This document shows positions 1 through 6,887 of a stretch of DNA of 12,774 bases, piece by piece. The translations under genes and the position numbers were made by a program. Below the pieces are notes generated by a model that saw only the letters and a program-made list of their open reading frames with translations, did not search any database and had not been told where the DNA came from. This DNA comes from an uncultured Saprospirales bacterium. GTDB lineage: Bacteria > Bacteroidota > Bacteroidia > Chitinophagales > JADIYW01. The stretch's first letter is position 1. Every line of letters begins with the position of its first letter. The DNA is taken from contig CALLKF010000074.1 in NCBI GenBank assembly GCA_938008535.1, forward strand, positions 1 through 12,774, read 5' to 3'.

Positions 1-19
1 TGCTCGAGAGTAAAAAATA

Positions 20-532
20 CTATTCAATAGATCTCTTAGTTTTAGCTCTTCTTCGGCATTTTGCGATTCTAGCCCCTTTGGTATTATTTTTATGATAATT
101 TTTCATGCTGTTATTATCTATATATAATAAAGGATTTTCATTAGATATATCTTCTAGCAATTCTACCTCTGATGGTGATAATTCTCTATTCCATAATTCT
201 AAATATCTCAAAATGTGATTATATTTTAATGCTGCTAAGGCTTCTGTAGTAAATATATAGTTAGAACCAATTGTTAATCGTTCTAGAGTATTATTATATT
301 TAAATAGATTAATTAATTCATCACTACAATCTGGACCTTTATTACAACAAAGCTGTGTTTTGAAATTTGTTAATTTGGTATTATGAACCAATTCGGCTAA
401 TAATGCATTGGGATCAAATTTACCATGAATAAATAATAGATTTAATTTAACTATAGAATTGAGTAAAATTTCATCTGGAACTTTATTCAATAAAGTTGGA
501 TTCGCTAATATTTCTTGTATGTTGTAATTCAT
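20..532 (-). CDS. Small leucine-rich-repeat-like protein of unknown function
   Basis: A 170-residue protein that I do not recognise as a named family. It has no signal peptide or membrane segment and so is probably cytoplasmic. From about residue 51 it shows three or four irregular repeats of 24-30 residues, each opening with an N-x-x-L-x-x-L-like pattern (NTKLTNF at 51, NTLERLTIG at 81, NHILRYLEL at 105, NPLLYI at 133). This resembles short leucine-rich repeats of the ribonuclease-inhibitor sort. Residues 152-167 form a strongly basic tail with several Arg/Lys. The start ATG shares one base with the lptE stop codon (TAATG arrangement), so it is probably the last gene of the miaB operon and translationally coupled to lptE. 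It ends with TAG 19 bases before the window edge; no terminator is visible there. The LRR assignment is inference from leucine spacing only; the gene itself is well supported by its position. Confidence 0.7.
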   Translation of the reverse strand: MNYNIQEILANPTLLNKVPDEILLNSIVKLNLLFIHGKFDPNALLAELVHNTKLTNFKTQLCCNKGPDCSDELINLFKYNNTLERLTIGSNYIFTTEALAALKYNHILRYLELWNRELSPSEVELLEDISNENPLLYIDNNSMKNYHKNNTKGARIAKCRRRAKTKRSIE

Positions 533-1119
533 TACCAGTTACCAAAAGTTTTATTGAAAATTTGTTGTATTAATCTGTCAAAGATAATTGTTGATAGTGA
601 ACTTTCAACATCAATAAGTTGTCGGTTAGCGTCATAATTTTCACCATCTCTAAATACTTGTTTAAAGTTCTTCTTTGCATCCTTTTTATTGATGTAATCA
701 ATTTGTACTGAAATATTCAATCTGTTTTGAGCTAGATTTTCAGTGCCAGTTACAGTAACAGGGTCAACACTGTATTCCATAATTGTTGCTGAGAATTCGA
801 TGTCGCCATTGTCGTTATTTAAAGCAATTCTTGTTTCACGAAGAAATTTTTCTTTTAATTTATCGGTGAAAACTGGTGCCGCATTTGGATTTTGTAAAGT
901 TGAAATATTGACAGTTGGATTTACAGAGAATGTTTTTAAATTCGGATCAACAGCAGCATCTGTAAAACGATAAATTTTGCATGATGAAGTTGCAATACAA
1001 AGTAAAATTATAAGTAATGTCGATAGTCGATAGTCACTAGTCGATCGTTTTATTAGATGACTAAAGTCTAATGACCATTGACCATTAACTATTGACAATT
1101 GACTAATCTTCCAATTCAT
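532..1119 (-). CDS. lptE: LPS-assembly lipoprotein LptE
   Basis: Probable outer-membrane lipoprotein that forms the LPS translocon plug with LptD. After a hydrophobic segment (about residues 34-43) comes a relaxed lipobox ending in Cys47 (ATSSC). The mature part starts KIYRFTDAAVDPNLKTFSV, the pattern seen in Bacteroidota LptE/LptE-like lipoproteins, followed by alternating strands, a helix (TDKLKEKFLRETRIAL) and a C-terminal helix. Its place directly after the sigma-54 regulator and miaB is typical of the phylum. The only in-frame ATG lies inside the end of the sigma-54 gene (17-base overlap). Starting there gives an unusually long 33-residue stretch before the hydrophobic core, and residues about 5-34 of it are encoded by heptamer repeats (1019-1105). 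A downstream non-ATG start such as the TTG at codon 8 is possible. The product call is fairly secure; the start is uncertain. Confidence 0.8.
   Translation of the reverse strand: MNWKISQLSIVNGQWSLDFSHLIKRSTSDYRLSTLLIILLCIATSSCKIYRFTDAAVDPNLKTFSVNPTVNISTLQNPNAAPVFTDKLKEKFLRETRIALNNDNGDIEFSATIMEYSVDPVTVTGTENLAQNRLNISVQIDYINKKDAKKNFKQVFRDGENYDANRQLIDVESSLSTIIFDRLIQQIFNKTFGNW
1019..1105. repeat. Degenerate heptamer tandem repeat at the sigma-54/lptE junction
   Basis: Two arrays with a 7-base period. Four units lie at 1019-1046 (GTCGATA, GTCGATA, GTCACTA, GTCGATC). Seven units lie at 1057-1105 (ATGACTA, AAGTCTA, ATGACCA, TTGACCA, TTAACTA, TTGACAA, TTGACTA), with ten unrelated bases between the arrays. 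The last unit contains the stop codon of the sigma-54 gene, and the rest is read in the lptE frame. Similar short-period repeats are known between genes in cyanobacteria and Bacteroidota; here I only see the pattern and do not know its role. Confidence 0.85.
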
Positions 1120-2380
1120 ATTCTTTTATTTTTCTATAAAGTGTTCGTTCAGAAATGCCTAAATCTAAAGATGCATCTTTGCGCTTTCCACGATGTTTTT
1201 CCAACGCTTTTAAAATCATATTTTTTTCCATTTCAGCTAACGATAAATTTTGCTCAATGCTTTCTTCTTCATATTTCGGTTCATTTAAAACGATAGTAGA
1301 AGTATTTACATGGTTGTTCTCAATAGAATTGTAATCTAAACTCTTTTTTTCAATTGAAGCATCTTGAAAAGGTAAATTGTTTTTTATGGATGAAGCTATA
1401 AAATCTATGTTTTGTTCTTCTTTATTAAATAAATTGTTTTTTGTATTTTCATCATAAGTGCCGTTGCTCATGTTCCATACAAAGCGTTTCAGATCGTTTA
1501 AATCATGTTTTATATCGAAAATCATTTTGTATAATAATTCTCTGTCTGTAAACGTATTTTGCTCTGAACTATTAGCTAATACTGGTAGATTGCTTGCATC
1601 AATGTTTGGAATAAATTTCGCCAATTCATCTTTTGTAACCACTTTATCTTTTGATAAAACCGAAACCTGTTCAGCAATATTTTTTAACTCACGTATATTT
1701 CCTGGGAAACGATAATTCATCAATATCTGTTTAGCGTCTTCTGCTAATTGAATTGGTGGCATTCTATATTTTTCTGAAAAATCAGAAGCAAATTTTCTAA
1801 ATAAAACCAAAATATCTTCTTTGCGCTCGCGCAATGCAGGCACAAAAATTGGAACGGTATTTAATCGATAATAAAGATCTTCTCTAAATTTTCCTTGACG
1901 AATTAATTTTGGTAAATCAACGTTTGTTGCAGCTAACACACGCACATCTGATTTTTGTACTACTGATGCACCCACTTTAATAAATTCACCACTTTCCAAT
2001 AAACGCAGCAAACGTGCTTGTGTGCCAATTGGCATTTCACCAATTTCATCTAAAAAAATCGTTCCGCCATTTACGGTTTCAAAATAACCTTTGCGTTTTT
2101 CGTGTGCGCCAGTAAACGAACCTTTTTCGTGTCCGAATAATTCCGAATCAATCGTACCTTCTGGTATTGCGCCACAGTTTACAGCGATAAAATTTTCGTG
2201 TTTCCTAGTCGATAAATTATGTATAATTTGAGAAAATACTTCTTTACCAACACCACTTTCACCTGTAATTAATATCGATAAATTGGTCGGCGCTACGCGC
2301 ACGGCAACTTCCAATGCTCTGTTTAAAGCAGGTGAGTTGCCTATAATTCCGAATCGTTGTTTTACTTGTTGTAATTCCAT
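1103..2380 (-). CDS. Sigma-54-dependent transcriptional activator without sensor domain (Fis-type HTH)
   Basis: AAA+ activator of RpoN-dependent transcription. The ATPase domain begins almost at residue 1: Walker A GESGVGKE (40-47), sigma-54 contact loop GSFTGA (87-92, Ser in place of the usual Ala), Walker B GGTIFLDE (105-112), sensor I ATN (151-153), REDLYYRLN with the arginine-finger region (166-174), and sensor II FPGNIREL (225-232). A weakly conserved Asn/Ser-rich linker (about 265-378) leads to a Fis-type helix-turn-helix at 381-422 (ISERTLYRKIKEYE). There is no receiver, PAS or GAF domain, so activity is probably set by expression or a partner protein. The gene lies 11 bases after miaB and overlaps lptE by 17 bases, an arrangement conserved in Bacteroidota. 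Its target genes cannot be read from the sequence. At 425 residues it is typical for this sensor-less type. Confidence 0.93.
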   Translation of the reverse strand: MELQQVKQRFGIIGNSPALNRALEVAVRVAPTNLSILITGESGVGKEVFSQIIHNLSTRKHENFIAVNCGAIPEGTIDSELFGHEKGSFTGAHEKRKGYFETVNGGTIFLDEIGEMPIGTQARLLRLLESGEFIKVGASVVQKSDVRVLAATNVDLPKLIRQGKFREDLYYRLNTVPIFVPALRERKEDILVLFRKFASDFSEKYRMPPIQLAEDAKQILMNYRFPGNIRELKNIAEQVSVLSKDKVVTKDELAKFIPNIDASNLPVLANSSEQNTFTDRELLYKMIFDIKHDLNDLKRFVWNMSNGTYDENTKNNLFNKEEQNIDFIASSIKNNLPFQDASIEKKSLDYNSIENNHVNTSTIVLNEPKYEEESIEQNLSLAEMEKNMILKALEKHRGKRKDASLDLGISERTLYRKIKEYELED

Positions 2381-2391
2381 TAATGAATTTT

Positions 2392-3885
2392 TTAATTGTT
2401 CGTAGTCAGTTGTTCTTCTGATAAAATATAATCATCAACTAACTCAACCACTTTGCCTTTTAACATGGCTTTATTTCCGCTTTCTACCAAAACATTGACG
2501 TATTGACCAATTTTATAATTTTCTTTTGGGAAAATAATAAATCGATTATTTGAACTTCTTCCACACAATTCGTCATCACTTTTCTTTGACGTTTTTTCAA
2601 TCAATACTTTAAATGTTTTACCAATTTCTGCTAAATTATTTTCTTTTGAATGACGATTTTGCAGCTCTACAATTTCTGCTAATCTTCGTTTTTTTGTTTC
2701 CAAAGGAACATCATCTTCAAATTTTCTGGCAGCCAAAGTTCCTGGTCTTTCTGAATAATAATACATGTAGCACAAATCATATCTTACATATTCCATCATC
2801 GACAATGTATCTTGATGTTCTTCTTCGGTTTCACCACAAAAACCTGAAATCATATCAGAAGAAATTCCGCAATCAGGAATTATTTTTTTAATTGCATCAA
2901 TTCTGTTTAAATACCATTCGCGCGAATACGTTCTGTTCATGCGCTCCAAACATGCAGTATTTCCTGACTGTACAGGCAAATGAATGTAATTGCAAATGTT
3001 TTCATATTTTACAATAGTATGCAAAACATCATCGCAAATATCTTTTGGATGTGATGTTGAAAAACGAATTCGTAACAAAGGATTTACCAATGCTACTTTC
3101 TCTAACAGCTGCGCAAAATTTACTAAAATTTCAGCTTCTTTATCTTGGTCGTTGCCTTCACCTTTCCATTTATAAGAATCAACATTTTGTCCAAGCAATG
3201 TAATTTCACGATAACCTTTTTCAAACAAATCTTGCGCTTCAGCTACAATAGAATCAGGATTTCTGCTGCGTTCGCGGCCACGCGTAAACGGCACCACACA
3301 AAACGAACACATATTATCGCAACCACGCATAATGGAAACAAACGCAGTGATACCGTTTTTATCCAAACGAACCGGTGAAATATCAGCGTAGGTTTCTTCG
3401 CGCGACAATAAAACATTGACTCCACGTTGACCACCTTCTGCTTCTTCGATCAATTCAGGCAAACTTCTATATGCATCAGGACCAACTACTAAATCAACTA
3501 TCTTTTCTTCTTCTAAAAATTTTGATTTCAACCGTTCAGCCATACAACCAAGAACGCCAATCAGCATGCCTTTTCTATTCTTTTTTATTTGATTGAAAGA
3601 ATGCAAACGCGTACGAACGGTTTGTTCCGCTTTTTCGCGAATCGAACATGTATTCAGCAATACTAAATCAGCTTGCAGTACATCAGTTGTTACCGAATAA
3701 CCTTGTTTAGATAATATAGAAGCCACAATTTCGCTGTCGCTGAAATTCATCGCGCAGCCATAACTTTCAATATAAAAATGCTTATTGTTCTTAAATTCAT
3801 TTTCAGTTGCAACAACGCTCAATACTTCGCCTTGACGCGTTTCGTCATGCTGTTTTTTTTCTATATATTCTAAAAGTTCGTTCAT
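2392..3885 (-). CDS. miaB: tRNA-2-methylthio-N6-isopentenyladenosine synthase (radical SAM methylthiotransferase)
   Basis: MiaB adds the 2-methylthio group to i6A37 of tRNAs that read UNN codons, using S-adenosylmethionine and two iron-sulfur clusters. The N-terminal UPF0004 domain carries cluster ligands Cys44 (ESYGCAMN), Cys80 (LLNTCSIREKA) and Cys114 (VLGCMAER). The radical-SAM domain has the CxxxCxxC motif at Cys189, Cys193 and Cys196 (RGCDNMCSFC), followed by LPVQSGN (303-309) and GFCGETEEEH (348-357). A TRAM RNA-binding domain fills about 422-482. The NTCSIREKAEQ motif and the PFTRGRERSR sequence favour MiaB over the MtaB and RimO relatives. At 497 residues it is somewhat longer than E. 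coli MiaB because of an N-terminal extension of about 35 residues, as is common in this phylum. It is the first gene of the minus-strand operon, with a good promoter about 50 bases upstream. Confidence 0.96.
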   Translation of the reverse strand: MNELLEYIEKKQHDETRQGEVLSVVATENEFKNNKHFYIESYGCAMNFSDSEIVASILSKQGYSVTTDVLQADLVLLNTCSIREKAEQTVRTRLHSFNQIKKNRKGMLIGVLGCMAERLKSKFLEEEKIVDLVVGPDAYRSLPELIEEAEGGQRGVNVLLSREETYADISPVRLDKNGITAFVSIMRGCDNMCSFCVVPFTRGRERSRNPDSIVAEAQDLFEKGYREITLLGQNVDSYKWKGEGNDQDKEAEILVNFAQLLEKVALVNPLLRIRFSTSHPKDICDDVLHTIVKYENICNYIHLPVQSGNTACLERMNRTYSREWYLNRIDAIKKIIPDCGISSDMISGFCGETEEEHQDTLSMMEYVRYDLCYMYYYSERPGTLAARKFEDDVPLETKKRRLAEIVELQNRHSKENNLAEIGKTFKVLIEKTSKKSDDELCGRSSNNRFIIFPKENYKIGQYVNVLVESGNKAMLKGKVVELVDDYILSEEQLTTNN

Positions 3886-3933
3886 TTTAAAGTTAAAAGT
3901 GAAATGATACCAGTTATAAGTTTAAAAGGAACG

Positions 3934-3965
3934 CAAAGGTACAAAAAATAACTAAAAGTGACAAA
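3934..3965 (-). promoter_or_regulatory. Bacteroidota-type promoter for the miaB operon
   Basis: On the minus strand a TTTG (3962-3965) is followed after 20 bases by TACCTTTG (3934-3941). This fits the TTG/TTTG - about 19 - TAnnTTTG consensus of the Bacteroidota housekeeping sigma factor exactly. The transcript would start near 3927 and have a leader of about 40 bases before the miaB ATG at 3885. Confidence 0.75.
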
Positions 3966-4080
3966 TTGGCAGAAAGGTTTTTATTGTTATAAAATTCGGT
4001 AAATTCTTAATTTATCTTAAATCGGAACTTCCTGTAATAATATTTAGTTTATTTCAACGTATTAATACAAACCAACGCAT

Positions 4081-4734
4081 TTGACAACTGTATTTTTTAT
4101 TATAGCTTGTTTCGCCATCATCGGATTTTTCTTTTTTTGGATAAGAAGAAAAGAAGATTCTTCTATTAAAGATGTTGACCTGGATTTTGAAACACTGGAA
4201 AACTCCAACGAACCGATTATTTCATATTCTGTATATACAGTTGATACTAAATTGAATCAGCGTTTTCTGAATTACGCGCACAACCATTTTCCGCATCATT
4301 TTGGCATATTAAAACATCAGCAAATTGAGTTGGATTGGAATGTGCTGAACGCAGATTTCATTTCAATTGAAGGCGTTGGTTTGGTCAAAGCAGTTGGCAG
4401 AAAAACATTTTATCCAACTGCAAATACAAAATATTTAATTCGAGCAAAAAACAAAGAATATGATATCCAGCAGGAAATTTTTATTCGTGTTTTTCCAGTG
4501 CATGTTGCAGATCATTTAGCAGCAAAAATTCCATCGCTACAAATTAAAAATGAAATTGAAATCACAAAAATAAATTCAATTTCTAAATTTGATTTGACTA
4601 TTGCAAAACCAACAATTAATTCACCAAAACCCAATTTAATTTCGTTAAACGAAGCTATGAAAACACATGAAAAAAATGCATTTTCATTTGCGAAACTCAT
4701 CAACTATTTTAAACAAAAAAAAACTGATTCTTAA
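4081..4734 (+). CDS. Membrane-anchored protein with an Ig-like domain, function unknown
   Basis: A 217-residue protein I cannot name. Residues 4-20 form one hydrophobic membrane segment, directly followed by Arg-Arg-Lys (22-24). By the positive-inside rule this suggests the rest faces the cytoplasm. Residues about 80-140 look like an Ig-like beta sandwich: the pattern LDWNVLNADFISIEGVG, then GRKTFYPTANTKYLIRAKN, then EIFIRVFPV matches the common 'W-x-V-x-NA-x-x-x-I-x-G-x-G ... P-T-x-T-x-Y-x-L-x-A' scheme of bacterial Ig-like domains. A low-complexity Ile/Lys/Asn-rich tail follows. The start is TTG at 4081: a stop codon lies six codons upstream and no ATG precedes the membrane segment. The gene sits 33 bases before the DUF4407 gene on the same strand, so the two probably form an operon. 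No typical TAnnTTTG promoter is obvious upstream. Confidence 0.7.
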   Translation: MTTVFFIIACFAIIGFFFFWIRRKEDSSIKDVDLDFETLENSNEPIISYSVYTVDTKLNQRFLNYAHNHFPHHFGILKHQQIELDWNVLNADFISIEGVGLVKAVGRKTFYPTANTKYLIRAKNKEYDIQQEIFIRVFPVHVADHLAAKIPSLQIKNEIEITKINSISKFDLTIAKPTINSPKPNLISLNEAMKTHEKNAFSFAKLINYFKQKKTDS

Positions 4735-4766
4735 ATTCAATAATTCGATCATTCAACAATTTAAAT
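4735..4766. repeat. Octamer-phased short repeat between the Ig-like and DUF4407 genes
   Basis: The 33-base gap is almost wholly made of four degenerate 8-base units: ATTCAATA, ATTCGATC, ATTCAACA, ATTTAAAT. It is another short-period repeat at a gene junction, comparable in style to the heptamers at 1019-1105. Its role is unknown. Confidence 0.6.
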
Positions 4767-4767
4767 T

Positions 4768-5943
4768 ATGGAAGATTTCAAAAATAATACAAGTTATCCA
4801 ATCAGGAATGTAAGTAGTTTTACGCATTTTTTTTGGTGGTGTTCCGGTGCAAACACTGATGTTTTATTGGATTGTCCGCATTCTGAGCAAAATAAATATG
4901 TTGGCATTGGCGCTACAGTTTTCTTTACCGGTTTGCTGGCTTCCATTTCCGGTGGTTATGCATTGTATAGTGTTTTTAATAGTGTTTTTCCAGCTATTGC
5001 ATTTGGAATTATTTGGGGTTTTGTTATCTTCAATTTAGACCGTTTTATCGTTTCTACGTTGCGAAAAGATGATATTTTCTGGAATGAATTTAAACTGGTT
5101 TTACCACGATTAATATTAGCAGTTATTTTAGCAATTGTGATTTCAAAACCGTTGGAATTGAAAATTTTTGAAAAAGAAATAGCACAAAAAGTACAGGAAA
5201 AACAACAACTGTTTGCCATCGAATCGCAACGCAAAGCAGAGCAGCAATTCAATCCGATTGCTGATAGTTTACGCAAAGAAATTGATTATTATAAAAGCGA
5301 AATTGCAAAAGTGTCAACTTCGCGCGATACGTTATACACAGCATTTATTGGCGAAGCTGAAGGTACGCGTGGAACGAATAAATTAGGAAAAGGCCCAGTT
5401 TTTAAAGAGAAAAAAATGCAGTTCGATAAAATTGAACAAGACCTGAAAGACAAGCAAGCTCAATATCAGCCATTAATTGACGAACGCGAAAAACAAATTT
5501 TAGCACTCAAAGCACAACGCGATACTTCAGTAGCAAAAGCGTTGCCTGTTATCAGTAATTATGATGGTTTGATGGCGCGTTTAGATGGCTTGAGCGAGTT
5601 GCCACAAGTGCCAAGTTTGTTCATTATGTTGCTTTTTATTTGTATTGAAACAGCACCCGTTTTGTCTAAATTATTTTCGGCAAAAGGTCCTTATGATGAG
5701 AAATTGAAAAACATCGAACACGAAATTGAATTGAGTACGATTGAAAATATAAATTTCCGAAATCATGAATTAAACAAGAAACTGACGTTATATACTAATA
5801 TTGACAAAGCACAAATTGATCAGGAAATTTTGAATAACAAAGAATCACTGAAAATTATGGCTGATGCACATGTTGAATTGACCAAAGAAATGGTGAATGA
5901 TTGGTTGGAAAAAGAGAAAGACAAGTTAAAAACTAAAGTTTAG
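4768..5943 (+). CDS. DUF4407 family membrane protein with long coiled coil
   Basis: A 391-residue protein of the DUF4407 family, of unknown biochemical function. The family hallmark is seen at residues 21-66: FFWWCSGAN, then LLDCPHSEQNKYVGIGATV, then FTGLLASISGGYALY. Predicted membrane segments lie at about 46-67, 73-90, 110-126 and 282-300. The last two are separated by a charged Lys/Glu/Gln-rich coiled-coil region (about 130-260, with a Gly-rich break at 197-210). A second charged helical tail (310-391) follows segment four. With an even number of membrane segments both ends are predicted on the same side. It follows the Ig-like membrane protein after 33 bases and is probably co-transcribed. 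The family assignment rests on the N-terminal motif and topology; the role of the pair is not known to me. Confidence 0.88.
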   Translation: MEDFKNNTSYPIRNVSSFTHFFWWCSGANTDVLLDCPHSEQNKYVGIGATVFFTGLLASISGGYALYSVFNSVFPAIAFGIIWGFVIFNLDRFIVSTLRKDDIFWNEFKLVLPRLILAVILAIVISKPLELKIFEKEIAQKVQEKQQLFAIESQRKAEQQFNPIADSLRKEIDYYKSEIAKVSTSRDTLYTAFIGEAEGTRGTNKLGKGPVFKEKKMQFDKIEQDLKDKQAQYQPLIDEREKQILALKAQRDTSVAKALPVISNYDGLMARLDGLSELPQVPSLFIMLLFICIETAPVLSKLFSAKGPYDEKLKNIEHEIELSTIENINFRNHELNKKLTLYTNIDKAQIDQEILNNKESLKIMADAHVELTKEMVNDWLEKEKDKLKTKV

Positions 5944-5955
5944 AATTTTTATTTT

Positions 5956-5979
5956 TCACTTTCACCATCACTTTCACTT
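5956..5979. repeat. 12-base direct repeat between convergent genes
   Basis: Two tandem units, TCACTTTCACCA and TCACTTTCACTT, lie in the 38-base gap between the convergent DUF4407 and dehydrogenase genes. No hairpin terminator is visible in this gap. Confidence 0.5.
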
Positions 5980-5981
5980 TT

Positions 5982-6755
5982 CTAATGCATCAACTTAGCT
6001 GCTGCCCAAGTTGTTAGTTTTCTTGGTGATAATTGAGTAATAAATGCAGTTAATTTATTCATAAATCCAGGCACAATTGAGCGTTGTCGTTTAAACATTG
6101 CATTCAATGCAATTGATGCAACTTGCGCAGCAGATTGCATGGTGCTTTCAATAATTGCACTTACTTTAGTATCCGAAACTTCAAAGAATTCAGTACGTGT
6201 CGCACCTGGATATAAAGTAGTTACAGAAACATTGGTGCCTTTTAATTCAAAATCTAAACCTTCACTAAATAACATCACATATGCTTTAGTTGCTGAATAT
6301 GCAGAAACATAAGGCGATGGCTGAAATGCACCAATCGACGCAACCTGCAAAATATAACCGTTATTATTTTTCTTCATTTCTAAACCAAATAAGTAAGTCA
6401 AATGTGTGAGTGTCAACATATTTAAATTTAACATTTCTATCGTGCGCTCAATCTGAACAGAAAAGAATTCGCCATTTGCGCCAAAACCGGCATTATTCAC
6501 CAAAACAGAAATCATTAAATTATTTTTTTGGGTAAAAGCCAACAATTCATTTGGAGCTTTCTTTTCAGATAAATCCATTGACACCAATTGAATGTCAATT
6601 TTATCTGTTTGCAGAATTTCTGCTTTTAATTTTTCCAATCTATCCGTTCGTCTAGCAACCAACACTAAATTATATCCTTTTTTTGCTAATAGTTTTGAGA
6701 ATTCTAACCCAATTCCACTACTTGCACCTGTTACAATCGCATATTCATTTGTCAT
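5982..6755 (-). CDS. Short-chain dehydrogenase/reductase (SDR, DltE/COG0300-like)
   Basis: Classical SDR oxidoreductase with a Rossmann fold. It has the cofactor motif TGASSGIG (9-16), an Arg pair after the second strand (VARR, 36-37) that suggests NADP(H) preference, NNAG (87-90), catalytic Ser140, and the YxxxK motif with Tyr153 and Lys157 (AYSATKAY), followed by YPGATRTEF (182-190). Length is 257 residues, normal for the family. The C-terminal region (about 225-257) is extended with basic and hydrophobic residues, as in COG0300 members that act on lipid-like or unknown carbonyl substrates. The substrate cannot be deduced. It stands alone, convergent with the DUF4407 gene and divergent from the carboxylase gene. 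A near-match to the promoter box (TACTTTTA) lies upstream, but without a clear -33 element. Confidence 0.92.
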   Translation of the reverse strand: MTNEYAIVTGASSGIGLEFSKLLAKKGYNLVLVARRTDRLEKLKAEILQTDKIDIQLVSMDLSEKKAPNELLAFTQKNNLMISVLVNNAGFGANGEFFSVQIERTIEMLNLNMLTLTHLTYLFGLEMKKNNNGYILQVASIGAFQPSPYVSAYSATKAYVMLFSEGLDFELKGTNVSVTTLYPGATRTEFFEVSDTKVSAIIESTMQSAAQVASIALNAMFKRQRSIVPGFMNKLTAFITQLSPRKLTTWAAAKLMH

Positions 6756-6875
6756 CTTTTTTTATTTAGATTTTAAAAGTACTAATTATACCTAATTAAT
6801 AGTCGAATTTTAGCGTCACACATAAAAAGAATAAAATATTTTTTTTATTGCGTATCATTATTTGTCTTTAAACAT

Positions 6876-6883
6876 TATTTTTG
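6876..6883 (+). promoter_or_regulatory. Possible -7 promoter box directly in front of the carboxylase gene
   Basis: TATTTTTG fits TAnnTTTG and ends only four bases before the ATG at 6888. If used, the transcript would start at or next to the ATG, giving a leaderless mRNA. No -33 TTG lies at the usual distance: the candidates leave 11 or 25 bases. The call is therefore tentative. Confidence 0.35.
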
Positions 6884-6887
6884 CTGT

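Noticed and set aside
743..973. Plus-strand open frame opposite lptE
   Set aside because: It is a shadow of the well-supported lptE reading frame, without start context or motif.
1019..1105. CRISPR-like array
   Set aside because: Units are 7 bases long, degenerate and contiguous, without spacers; this is a short-period tandem repeat.
3886..4080. Small RNA or riboswitch in the gap between miaB and the Ig-like gene
   Set aside because: Apart from the miaB promoter the gap shows no stable hairpin series or known aptamer motif.
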